A DNA stretch of 64,000 nucleotides, taken from assembly GCF_025398735.1 (NCBI RefSeq), contig NZ_CP104694.1, positions 299,501 to 363,500 of the forward strand, written 5' to 3'. Below, one piece after another: positions 44,692 to 54,562 of this stretch; within the stretch, counting starts at the first letter, position 1; each line of letters begins with the position of its first letter. The DNA is from Tahibacter amnicola. GTDB taxonomy: Bacteria > Pseudomonadota > Gammaproteobacteria > Xanthomonadales > Rhodanobacteraceae. The notes under the pieces were generated by a model. That model made no database searches. It was not told the DNA's origin and saw only the letters and a list, made by a program, of their open reading frames with translations. Made by a program: the position numbers and the translations under genes.

Positions 44692-45183
44692 ATGAGTGCC
44701 GTTCTCGTCAACGCGCTGGAGCGCGAAATCCTCTCGGAGATCCCCCTGGCCCGCGCAATGGAGTTGCGCGTGGATCGCACTGCCGGTGACCGCATCGTAC
44801 TGGCGGCGCCGCTCGGCCCCAACATCAATGACAAAGGCTGCGCCTTTGGCGGCAGTTTGGCCAGTGTGCTGACGCTGTCGGGCTGGGCCCTGATCGTGCT
44901 GCGGCTACGCGAGGCCGGCCACGATTGCGATGTATACGTGCAGGATTCGCAACTGCGTTACCTCGCGCCGGTGTGGGGCGAGATCCGCGCCGAGGCCCGG
45001 GTGGCCGACGGCGACAGCTGGGACAGTTTCCTGGGCATGATCAACGCCCGCGGCAAGGGGCGCCTGCGCGTCGTCGCCGTGGTCGCCGACGCAAACGGCC
45101 AGCCGGCAACCACCCTGGAAGCCCGCTTCGTGGCGCTGCGGCGTGAACCGGCGGTCCAGGCCGCGCGTGCCGGGGTTGGCTGA
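44692..45183 (+). CDS. YiiD C-terminal domain-like thioesterase
   Basis: A 163-residue protein with a single hotdog-like domain of the YiiD_C family (PF09500, putative thioesterase). Typical elements are EIPLARAMELRVDRTAGDRIVLAAPL (in parts), the helix motif NINDKGCAFGGSLASVLTLSGW with an active-site region resembling other hotdog enzymes, and VYVQDSQLRYLAPVWGEI. No CoA-substrate is known. The start at 44692 (MSAVLVNALE) lies in a divergent position to hemD, 90 bp apart; a longer frame upstream is less likely. Confidence 0.8.
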   Translation: MSAVLVNALEREILSEIPLARAMELRVDRTAGDRIVLAAPLGPNINDKGCAFGGSLASVLTLSGWALIVLRLREAGHDCDVYVQDSQLRYLAPVWGEIRAEARVADGDSWDSFLGMINARGKGRLRVVAVVADANGQPATTLEARFVALRREPAVQAARAGVG

Positions 45184-45236
45184 AAACCGCGCCCCAGTAC
45201 GGCACAATCCGGCCGATCAACACCGCGGAGGTGGCT

Positions 45237-45662
45237 ATGTCACGCTGGATCAAGGCGATGCTTGCGGCTGTGTTCGTGCTCTTGTCGCTCGCTGGCACCG
45301 CCCAGGCGCGCAGCAAGAAGGACAAAGCGCTCGACCAGACGCTCATGGACTACGCCGCCACGCTGCGCTGGAGCGGGTTCGAACAGGGCCTGGCCTTCAT
45401 CGACCCGGCCTGGCTCAAGGAACACCCCATCTCCGGCGTGGACCTGGCGCGTTACCGCCACGTCCGGGTCAGCTACTACCACGCCCAGTCGCCCGTGCAG
45501 GTCAGCAAGACCGAAATCCGCCAGCTGGTCGAGATCGGCGTCATCAACCAGCACACCCAGTCCGAACGCTCGGTGATCGACCGCCAGACCTGGCGCTGGG
45601 ACGAGAAGGGCAAGCGCTGGTGGCTGATGAGCGGTCCGCCGGACCTGACCCAGCGCAACTGA
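45237..45662 (+). CDS. Hypothetical secreted protein
   Basis: A 141-residue exported protein (MSRWIKAMLAAVFVLLSLAG and a signal cleavage near AQARS). The mature 115 residues are a compact alpha+beta domain with aromatic residues: LRWSGFEQGLAFIDPAWL, RHVRVSYYHAQSPVQV, and QTWRWDEKGKRWWLMSG, suggesting an NTF2/cystatin-like fold. I do not assign a function. GGAGG is placed 5 bases before the ATG at 45237. It stands alone between the YiiD-like thioesterase and the rhodanese gene on the same strand. Confidence 0.75.
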   Translation: MSRWIKAMLAAVFVLLSLAGTAQARSKKDKALDQTLMDYAATLRWSGFEQGLAFIDPAWLKEHPISGVDLARYRHVRVSYYHAQSPVQVSKTEIRQLVEIGVINQHTQSERSVIDRQTWRWDEKGKRWWLMSGPPDLTQRN

Positions 45663-45749
45663 CCGGCCTCCCCTGCCACGCCGCCGCTAGGCGGCCGGCG
45701 CGTCGTGGCCGATAATCGCCGGTCCCCGAGCCCGAACCGGTTTTGCGCA

Positions 45750-46190
45750 ATGTCCGAGTTTCTGCAGCACCTGCCTGTCTTCATCCAGGCCCATCCGATC
45801 CTGTCGATGGCCTTCGTCGGCATCCTGTTCGCCCTGATCAGCCTGGAAGCCAGCCGGCTGTTCCGCGGCTACAAGGAAGTCACGCCGGCGCAGCTGACCC
45901 AGCTGATCAACAAGGAAAACGCCTTGCTGGTCGACGTCTCGCCCCAGGCGGATTTCGACAAGGGGCACATCCCGACTTCGCGCAACGTCGCGATGGCCCA
46001 GTTTGATCCGGAACACAAGGACCTGGCCAAGGTGAAGGAATTGCCCGTCGCGGTGGTCTGCCGCAACGGCCAGACCTCCTCGGGCGCCGCCTCGCGCCTG
46101 GTCAAGGCCGGCTTCAAGAAGGTCTACACCCTGGGCGGCGGCGTGGCCGCGTGGACCCAGGCCGACCTTCCGCTGGCCAAGCGCAAGTAG
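45750..46190 (+). CDS. Membrane-anchored rhodanese (YibN-like)
   Basis: A 146-residue single-domain rhodanese. One N-terminal membrane helix (PILSMAFVGILFALISLEA) is followed by the rhodanese fold, with LLVDVSPQADFDKGHIPTSRN and the active-site loop VVCRNGQTSSGAA, where Cys104 would carry persulfide. The loop length and arrangement match YibN, usually found beside secB/grxC. Those genes are not here. It may supply sulfur or redox function at the membrane. A GATAAT -10-like element begins at 45711, in a shared sequence also seen upstream of the flavin reductase gene. Confidence 0.9.
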   Translation: MSEFLQHLPVFIQAHPILSMAFVGILFALISLEASRLFRGYKEVTPAQLTQLINKENALLVDVSPQADFDKGHIPTSRNVAMAQFDPEHKDLAKVKELPVAVVCRNGQTSSGAASRLVKAGFKKVYTLGGGVAAWTQADLPLAKRK

Positions 46191-46191
46191 G

Positions 46192-47105
46192 CTAGCCGGG
46201 AGCCGCCTGCAACACGCGGCTCCAAAGCGGCAACGTCACACACGAGAGCAAGGTGCCGTAGCCGACGAGCGCGGCACCCAGCTCCGGCGCAAGACCCGCC
46301 ATCGCGGCCAGCGCCGCCGCCGTGATCATCGGCGGCATCGCCGCTTCCAGCACCACGGCCGCGCGCACGGCCGGTGCCAGGTCCATCACCTGTGCCAGCG
46401 CCAGCGCGACCAGCGGCATCAGCAGCAGCTTTCCGGCCAGCCCGATCGCCAGCGGCAGCCGGTGTTCGCGCGGCAGCTTGAACTTCAACTGCATGCCCAG
46501 CGCCAGGCACACCAGCGGCAGCAGCGCGCCGGCGAGCGACTGCAGCATCAGGCGGATCGCCTCGGGCGGTTCGTCCGGCATGGCCACCAGGGCAGCAACC
46601 AGGGCCAGCACCGGGGAAATCCCGCCACGCGGCGCACGATCGCGCGCAGCCCCGGCCGCTCGCCGCCGGCGAAGTACGCGATGACCGACAGGCCCACGAT
46701 CGACAGGATCAGAAAGCTGCCGAGCTGGTCGAACACCACCGCATAGCGCAATGCCTCGGCACCGGCCAGTACCGGCACCAGGGCAAAGCCCAGGAACGAG
46801 GTGTTGCCCAGCGGAACTTCCAGCAGCAGCAGCGCGGTCGCGTCCCGGCGCATCCGGGTGAGGCGCGCCAGCGCCACCACCATCACGGTGCTCACGCCCA
46901 GCAGCACCCACGGCACGGCGGCGACACCCAGAACGTCCAGACTCCAGGTCAGCTTCGAGGCATTGAGCAGGACCGATGCCGGCAGGCAGACGTAGAGCAC
47001 GACCATGTTGAGCGCGTCCGGCGCGCTCTCGGGCACGAGGCGGCGCAGGGCGAGGTATTTGCCCAGGCCCAGCAGGATGAGGATGAAAGCGAAGGATGCG
47101 ACCAT
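46192..47105 (-). pseudogene. AEC family transporter (auxin efflux carrier-like), interrupted by a single-base frameshift
   Basis: Two overlapping frames together encode a protein of about 304 residues with ten membrane helices. The first part (from ATG 47105) has MVASFAFILILLGLGKYLAL and LEVPLGNTSFLGFALVPVL; the second ends VVLEAAMPPMITAAALA and GYGTLLSCVTLPLWS, the AEC family signature. The frame breaks at a run of three C (46621-46623, GGG on the coding strand). Adding one base restores VRRVAGISPVLALVAALVAM. It may be a recent mutation or a sequencing error. The transported solute would be a small organic acid or similar, as for other members. It is convergent with the rhodanese gene, with one base between the stops. 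Confidence 0.8.
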
Positions 47106-47135
47106 GAAGTGCCCGGGACGTCCGCCCGCGCCAGT

Positions 47136-47912
47136 CTATTGCGTACCGGCGCGCTCACCCGGCGCGGGGCATTCGACTTCCTGTCGCACGATCATGCTGC
47201 GGTAAAGCGCATAGCGGACCTTGGTGTCGACCAGGGCCTTGAGCGGCTCGGCGATAAAGGCCAGGTGCTCGGTGGTGGCGGCCTTCAGCTCGACCGGAAG
47301 GTCCGGCAGGACGATCTGCGGATACGCCACGCAGGGATCGGGCGTTACCTGGCGCGCCGGACCCGGGGCAAAAATCATCGGGTCGACGTTTGCGTACAGC
47401 AAGCCGCGACGGGGATCCTTGCCCAGAATGGTCATGAGGCCGTAGTTGCTGCCTTTCCAGTTCATCTGCGGGTTGGAGAGGGAGCCCTCGAAGGTGCGCA
47501 GCACGACCAGCGCGCCGAGCTGGTGCTGCTGGAGCAGCGCATCGACCTGCTTGAGTGTCTTTTTCGTCGGGCCGCCGGTCCAGACGCGGTCGAAAGCCGT
47601 GCCGTCCGCCAGCTGCGCCGCGAAATCCGCGGGCAAGGTCACCGGCACGACGGTGTAGCCGGCCTCGCCCAGCGACTGCATCGCCGCCGCCGTGGCCGTC
47701 CCGGGGATATCCCAGTCGTTCGGCAGCTCGGTCTTGTAGGCGCCGAACACGGTGACGCCGGTGTGGACGTGCCAGGCCACCGGCGACATGACGTTGGCCA
47801 CGCCGATGTTCGCGCCCTCGGGCGGCTGGACGATCAGGAAGCGCTTTGCCGAGGCGGCACCGGCCGCCAGGCACGCGGCGATCAGCACCGCCGCGCGCAC
47901 CAGACCCCGCAT
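47136..47912 (-). CDS. Hypothetical secreted protein linked to speE
   Basis: A 258-residue exported protein (MRGLVRAAVLIAACLAAGAASA, cleaved before KRFLIVQ). I recognise no family. The mature part has strand-rich segments such as IVQPPEGANIGVANVMSPVAW and LGALVVLRTFEGSLSNPQMN, with a couple of Cys near PDPCVAYPQ and QEVECPA. Its ATG overlaps the speE stop by four bases (ATGA), which couples its translation to spermidine synthase. Whether the link is functional or only positional cannot be told. Confidence 0.7.
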   Translation of the reverse strand: MRGLVRAAVLIAACLAAGAASAKRFLIVQPPEGANIGVANVMSPVAWHVHTGVTVFGAYKTELPNDWDIPGTATAAAMQSLGEAGYTVVPVTLPADFAAQLADGTAFDRVWTGGPTKKTLKQVDALLQQHQLGALVVLRTFEGSLSNPQMNWKGSNYGLMTILGKDPRRGLLYANVDPMIFAPGPARQVTPDPCVAYPQIVLPDLPVELKAATTEHLAFIAEPLKALVDTKVRYALYRSMIVRQEVECPAPGERAGTQ

Positions 47913-48766
47913 CAGGCTTCGCCCAGGGCTTCGCGCACGTATTCGGGCAGCGCCAGCGCGGCCTTGTGGATGTCGACGTTGTAGTAGCGGGTCGGGAACT
48001 GCTTGCTGGCGGCGCCGCGTTCGCGGAAGCCCGCCAGGTCGGCACCCTTGCGCGACATGGTGCAGCTCCACCAGCCGGTCGGATAGCACGGCTGCGGGAA
48101 GCTCAGGGTCTTGGTCGCCTGGAAACCGGCGGTGCGCATGGCCACGCGCATGGACTGGATCAGCTCCAGGTGCGCCAGCGGCGATTCCGACTGCTGCACC
48201 AGGATGCCGCCATGACGCAGCGCCTTGTAGCAGGTGGCATAGAACGCGGCGTTGAACAGGCCCTCGGCCGGGCCGACCGGATCGGTCGAGTCGACGATGA
48301 TCAGGTCGATCGACTCGGGCTCGGCTTCGGCCATGTACTTGATGCCGTCGATGAACAGCAGTTCGGCGCGCGGGTCGTTATTGGCTTCGCAAAGTTCCGG
48401 AAAGTACTTTTCCGCCAGGCGCGTGACACGCTCGTCGATCTCGACCTGGATGGCCTTCTCGACCTCGTCGTGGCGCAGCACTTCGCGCAGCGTGCCGCAG
48501 TCGCCACCGCCGATGATCACCACGCGCTTGGCACGGGCGTGGGTGAACAGCGCCGGGTGCGACATCATCTCGTGGTAGAGGAAGTTGTCGCGGGTGGTCA
48601 GCATCATGCAGCCGTCGATGACCATCACCTTGCCCCAGTCGGTCGAGTCATAGATCTCGATCGTCTGGAAATCGGATTTCTCCGAATGCAGCAGCTGCTT
48701 CACGCGAAATCCGATCGACGAGCCGGAATGCTCGTGCTGTTCGGTGAACCAGGTGGTATCGGACAT
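47912..48766 (-). CDS. speE: Spermidine synthase
   Basis: A 284-residue aminopropyltransferase that makes spermidine from putrescine and decarboxylated S-adenosylmethionine. Motifs visible: SGSSIGFRVKQLLH, the substrate loop KVMVIDGCMMLTTRDNFLYHEMM (in parts), the dcSAM site VIIGGGDCGTLREVLRH, DLIIVDSTDPVGPAEGLFN with catalytic Asp, and the C-terminal PTRYYNVDIHKAAL. It is divergent from speA across 255 bp, so both arms of biosynthesis from arginine to spermidine share one regulatory region. An adenosylmethionine decarboxylase and agmatine-using genes are not in view. A TACAAT -10-like element (48806-48811, minus strand) lies upstream. Confidence 0.96.
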   Translation of the reverse strand: MSDTTWFTEQHEHSGSSIGFRVKQLLHSEKSDFQTIEIYDSTDWGKVMVIDGCMMLTTRDNFLYHEMMSHPALFTHARAKRVVIIGGGDCGTLREVLRHDEVEKAIQVEIDERVTRLAEKYFPELCEANNDPRAELLFIDGIKYMAEAEPESIDLIIVDSTDPVGPAEGLFNAAFYATCYKALRHGGILVQQSESPLAHLELIQSMRVAMRTAGFQATKTLSFPQPCYPTGWWSCTMSRKGADLAGFRERGAASKQFPTRYYNVDIHKAALALPEYVREALGEA

Positions 48767-49021
48767 GACGGTCTACTCGATGCTCGTGGGTATTCGGGGC
48801 GCGCGATTGTACCGGTAACAGCGGCACTTGGAACGCGCGGTACCGCGGCCGTGCGCATTCTTTACGCAACAGGCCGCCAGCCCCCCACCCCGGCCGGCGC
48901 GCCGCTACAATAGCCGGCCCCCAGGGCCCCGCGGCGTGCGAGGCTTCCGGCCCCGGGGGTCGCTTGACGTCCAGGCCCCGCCGCTGCGACGCGTCTCATC
49001 GTGATGACGGAGTTACTGTCG

Positions 49022-50905
<1,884 letters not shown>

Positions 50906-50921
50906 ATCCGCCCGCCGCCTG

Positions 50922-51479
50922 TCACTGGGGTTTTGTGGAAGCGGCGACGGCGGCTGTCACGGCCGTCGTCGCCGGACCGGTTTCGTAGCGCACGGGTAGA
51001 TCACGGTGGTGCGCACGCAGCCATTCGCCCCAGCGTTGTGCCAGTGGCACCAGCTTGCCGCGATAGATCGCGTTGAACCGGGGCGTGCGCGAGTGGTAGT
51101 TCGCCGCGCGCGTCCAGTAGTCCGGCTCCGCCGGGTCAGCCAGGTGCCGGTGCAGGATCCACGCCGCAAGCTCGGCGTTGTAGCACCCGCGCCAGGCCGC
51201 GTCTTCCTGCGCCACGACGGCCAGGTCGCCGCGCCAGTGAATGCTGTTGATCTGGAAGTGACCGATATCCTGCGTGCCGTTCTTGTTGGTCACGCGCTGG
51301 CCGTTCCTGCCCGATTCGATCGTCGCGATGGCCAGCAGAATATTGGCCGGCACGCGCTGGCGCCGCGCCGCCTCGATCACGCAGGCAACCGAGGCGGGCT
51401 TGTAGGCGTAGAAGTCATCGTCCCCCACCGACCCGCTGGCTGTCGCGGCGAGCAGCGCCAGGCTGCTCAGACCAGCCAT
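50922..51479 (-). CDS. Lytic transglycosylase (VirB1-like), last gene of the type IVB cluster
   Basis: A 185-residue exported protein (signal-like MAGLSSLALLAATASGS). The SLT core is visible: VPANILLAIATIESGRNGQRV with catalytic Glu, then GTQDIGHFQINSIHW, a region that in VirB1-type enzymes reads GxxQIN, and a helical C-terminal part. It would cut peptidoglycan so that the secretion apparatus can cross the wall. AAGGAGG lies 7 bases before the ATG. It overlaps the upstream TraX-like gene by 13 bases, which ties it to that operon. It is not one of the Dot/Icm core genes, but a peptidoglycan hydrolase is common in conjugation loci. Confidence 0.85.
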   Translation of the reverse strand: MAGLSSLALLAATASGSVGDDDFYAYKPASVACVIEAARRQRVPANILLAIATIESGRNGQRVTNKNGTQDIGHFQINSIHWRGDLAVVAQEDAAWRGCYNAELAAWILHRHLADPAEPDYWTRAANYHSRTPRFNAIYRGKLVPLAQRWGEWLRAHHRDLPVRYETGPATTAVTAAVAASTKPQ

Positions 51480-52042
51480 CGTTCCTCCTTGAGCCACACC
51501 CAGAATGCCCCTTCGACGAACAGTTGCCCGTTGAGCACCTGCCAGGAGCGGTAGGAGCGCTTCATGCCGTGGGTCCAGCACACCAGCGCGAAGGCCAGCC
51601 AGTTCAGCGCCAGGATGACCGATGCGCCGGTTGCGACATAGTATAGAAATCCACACACGGTAAAGGCCGCGCCGGCAAAGCAGCAGCGTGACACCAGGCG
51701 GTGACGCCGGGCGATGTCCTTGCGTTCGTCCTGGTCAGTCGCCGCATACATCGTGCGCACCAGCTCATTGCGCCGGCCCTTCGCCGCTTCGCGCACCGCG
51801 GCGATGCCATTCCGGTCGGCCACGGTGAAGCGGCAGTTCTTGCACGACCAGGCGCCGTCCTCGCTGCCCACCGGTTCGAGCACAGCCTTCTGGCACTCCG
51901 GGCAGACGGGGTTGTGCAGGTTGCGCCAGAGCGAGGCGATCAGGGAATTATTGCGACGGATCTGCCCGGCACCCAGCACCTGCATAGGCAGGGATACCAC
52001 CACGAACTTCGCCGCTTTGGCGATACCGCCGAACACACCCAT
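51467..52042 (-). CDS. Zinc-ribbon two-helix membrane protein, TraX/IcmV-like
   Basis: A 191-residue protein. After an amphipathic start (GVFGGIAKAAKFVVVSLPM) there is a four-Cys zinc ribbon (Cys47-x2-Cys50 and Cys67-x2-Cys70 in VCPEC and SCKNC), a charged helix, then two membrane helices (CCFAGAAFTVCGFLYYVAT and VILALNWLAFALVCWTHG), and a C-terminal segment YRSWQVLNGQLFVEGAFWVWL. The tail and the helix pair resemble IcmV/TraX, which has no zinc ribbon in Legionella. The assignment is therefore tentative. GGGAGG is 7-8 bases before its ATG, 66 bp after the dotL stop and on the same strand. Confidence 0.55.
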   Translation of the reverse strand: MGVFGGIAKAAKFVVVSLPMQVLGAGQIRRNNSLIASLWRNLHNPVCPECQKAVLEPVGSEDGAWSCKNCRFTVADRNGIAAVREAAKGRRNELVRTMYAATDQDERKDIARRHRLVSRCCFAGAAFTVCGFLYYVATGASVILALNWLAFALVCWTHGMKRSYRSWQVLNGQLFVEGAFWVWLKEERWLV

Positions 52043-52107
52043 GGCGTTTCCTCCCGATTGATGGCCCGGCGCCGTTCCGCACCGCCGTCTCTACCGCCGC
52101 ACTACTG

Positions 52108-54546
52108 CTACGACCACCCCGTGCCGCCGCCATCGACCGTTTCCCGACGCGGCACGGACCCCGCCCGTGCCCGCGTCCCGGACGGCACGTCCACGCCGCC
52201 GAGGCGATCCCGCACGCTTTCGCAGCGTTCTTCCATCATCCACTTTTCTTCCAGGCTGTCGTACGGACGATCGCGGGCCGCCAGGTCCACGGCCAGCCAG
52301 CGGTCGCGCTCGACGATATCGCCGGGCACCGGAACCACCACGTCCGCCGGATCGTGCGCGCGGATCCAGCCGTCGCCGCCGGCCACGATGCCCGCCGACG
52401 CCGCCACGGTGACAATGCCGCTGGCCAGGCGCGCCAGCACCTCGTCCGCAGTGAGTTTCTGGGGGGACGGGGCCGGCGCTGCGGCGTTTTCCGTGCGCAC
52501 CGCCGGAGGCGGGACCGGTGCGCCGGGCAGCGGTTTGGCACCGGCGAGGAACCAGCCCAGCGCCGCCTGCGCGGCCGACGCATCGGCCTGCGGCAGGCGC
52601 TCATCGGCCAGCCGGAACACACCGCGCAATCCCGTCAGTACATGGTCGGGGCGCAGCGCGGCGCGAACCGCACCCGGCAGGCTGCCATCGGTCAGCGCGG
52701 CGAGGATACCCTGGGCGATGCGCGCACCGCCGGGCAACTCATCCGCCTCGGGCTGCTCGATCGGTAGCAGGTCGTTGATGCGGATCTCGCGCGGCGCGGG
52801 GCCGGCCGTGTAGAAGCCCATGCCGCGGATCACGCGCACGCCGCCGCCCTGACCGTTCTTTTCCTTCTTGCCGATCAGGAAATGGAACTCGCCGTTCTCC
52901 TGCATGGCGAGGTCGTCGTAGTCCAGCCGGCTGCGCCGTTCGATGCCGATCGTGTCCTGTTGGCTGAGCCGGTCGCTGAATGCGCCGGACTTGCGGTCGA
53001 ATCCCTGCACGACGGCTTCCTGCGTCTGTCCGGCAGCGCCTTCGATACGCCGCCAGGTCTCCGATTCCTGACCCGAGGTGATGCGGCCGATGGCGCGCAG
53101 GTTGGTGTTCTCCCAGGTCGCATCGGCCTCTTCGGCCGATGACTTCTTCAGCGAAGAGAAGTCCTGCGCCGCGAAGATCACCGAGAAACCGAGCGACCGC
53201 GCCTGCGCCGGTGCCACCGCAAAACCAAGCACGGCGTAGTAACCGTATTCATCGAGGATGCAGTAGAACGGCGTGGTCGCATTGGTCGGGCGCGAATCGA
53301 TGATTTCGCGCACCGCGCCTTCCACGCGATTGCCCAGGCAGCCGGCCATCATCTGCTTGATGCTGCCCACGATCATCTTGCCCAGCATGCGCAGGCTGTC
53401 CGGCGCGCGTTCGAGCGCGGGCAGCAGGACGACGAGGATGCGACGGTTGAGCACCACGTCGTAGAAGTCGACGTCGCCGCCACCGCGCGTCTTGAAGATG
53501 TGGCCGTAGTTGAACGACAGGTCGTTGAAGATGCGCGTCAGCTGCATCACGATGAAGCCGTGCTGTTCCAGCGTCTTCTGCTCCTGCTTCTTGACCTTGC
53601 CGCGCTGGTAGCCCGGCAGGGTGAGAAGGTACGAGCGCAGCGGCGCAACGATCGCGTCGAAGCCCTCGCCGTAACGACCGTCGTGTTCCCACACCAGGGT
53701 TTCGATGACGTGCAGCTCGAAGTATTCGAGGTACTTGTCCGGCGAGAGGTTGATGAACCCCTTGTCACGCAGGAACACCAGCGGGCGCGTCAACGCCGCC
53801 ACGAACATGATCGCGCGCCCCTTCCACATGCCGTCGCCGCCGGCGTCATCCATTAGCGACACGATCAGCTCGATCAGCATGCCCGACGACGTGTTCGCCA
53901 TCAGGTTAAGGGTATTGGTGACCTTGTCCGGCTGCTTGTCGATGAAATCGCGGCCGCTGGTGATGAAGTTGACCAGGAGCAGATCGTCCTCGCGCCCGAG
54001 ATAGCGCGCCAGGCGGAACATTTCCTTCTGCAGCTTGGGGTCGCCCTTGCCGTCGACGTAGATGCAGCCGGTGTTCTGCACCAGGGCATTGAAGACCAGT
54101 CCCAGCAGGAACTCGGTCTTGCCCGAGCCGGTGGTGCCGAGCACCAGCATATGCGTGCGCAGGTCCGAGTTGCCGGCGTAGATCTGGTCGCGGGTTTCCT
54201 GGTCAAAGCCGATGTAGGTGATGCCCTCGCCGAACGCCTTGCCGTCCTTGGCCGAACCGTCGCGCAGCCCGGCGTGCATCGGCGCGCGATAGGGGAAGTC
54301 GAAGGCGCGCCGGCGCGTGGAGATTGCCCGGCGGTAGAACAGCCAGGCAATCAGAAGGATCAGTTCGCCCGAAAAGGGCACCTTGATCAGGAGCACCGCG
54401 GCGATCGGCAGCGCGACCAGTCCAGCGACGATGCCGTCGGCGGAATCGAGAAAATCCCGGAACTTCTGGCCGAGCCGACGCGTGTCCCGTCGCCGCCGGC
54501 TGGCATTGACTTCATGGGCCCGTGACGCGCCTTTGTAATGGGGCAT
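52108..54546 (-). CDS. dotL: Type IVB coupling ATPase DotL/IcmO (TrbC of IncI)
   Basis: An 812-residue VirD4-type ATPase. Two membrane helices (about 39-72) precede RDGSAKDGKAFGEGITYIGFD (in parts) and NSDLRTHMLVLGTTGSGKT with Walker A at 137-144. Walker B is in YCILDEYGYYAV. The DotL hallmark is TNTLNLMANTSSGMLIELIVSLMDDAGGDGMWKGRA, seen around 200-240. It brings substrates to the channel. A Pro/Ala-rich C-terminal extension of about 200 residues follows the ATPase core; in Legionella the DotL tail binds DotM, DotN and IcmSW, and this tail looks different. The end of dotO is 15 bp upstream, so one transcript is likely. Confidence 0.92.
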   Translation of the reverse strand: MPHYKGASRAHEVNASRRRRDTRRLGQKFRDFLDSADGIVAGLVALPIAAVLLIKVPFSGELILLIAWLFYRRAISTRRRAFDFPYRAPMHAGLRDGSAKDGKAFGEGITYIGFDQETRDQIYAGNSDLRTHMLVLGTTGSGKTEFLLGLVFNALVQNTGCIYVDGKGDPKLQKEMFRLARYLGREDDLLLVNFITSGRDFIDKQPDKVTNTLNLMANTSSGMLIELIVSLMDDAGGDGMWKGRAIMFVAALTRPLVFLRDKGFINLSPDKYLEYFELHVIETLVWEHDGRYGEGFDAIVAPLRSYLLTLPGYQRGKVKKQEQKTLEQHGFIVMQLTRIFNDLSFNYGHIFKTRGGGDVDFYDVVLNRRILVVLLPALERAPDSLRMLGKMIVGSIKQMMAGCLGNRVEGAVREIIDSRPTNATTPFYCILDEYGYYAVLGFAVAPAQARSLGFSVIFAAQDFSSLKKSSAEEADATWENTNLRAIGRITSGQESETWRRIEGAAGQTQEAVVQGFDRKSGAFSDRLSQQDTIGIERRSRLDYDDLAMQENGEFHFLIGKKEKNGQGGGVRVIRGMGFYTAGPAPREIRINDLLPIEQPEADELPGGARIAQGILAALTDGSLPGAVRAALRPDHVLTGLRGVFRLADERLPQADASAAQAALGWFLAGAKPLPGAPVPPPAVRTENAAAPAPSPQKLTADEVLARLASGIVTVAASAGIVAGGDGWIRAHDPADVVVPVPGDIVERDRWLAVDLAARDRPYDSLEEKWMMEERCESVRDRLGGVDVPSGTRARAGSVPRRETVDGGGTGWS

Positions 54547-54562
54547 GGCGGACGATCCTGTG

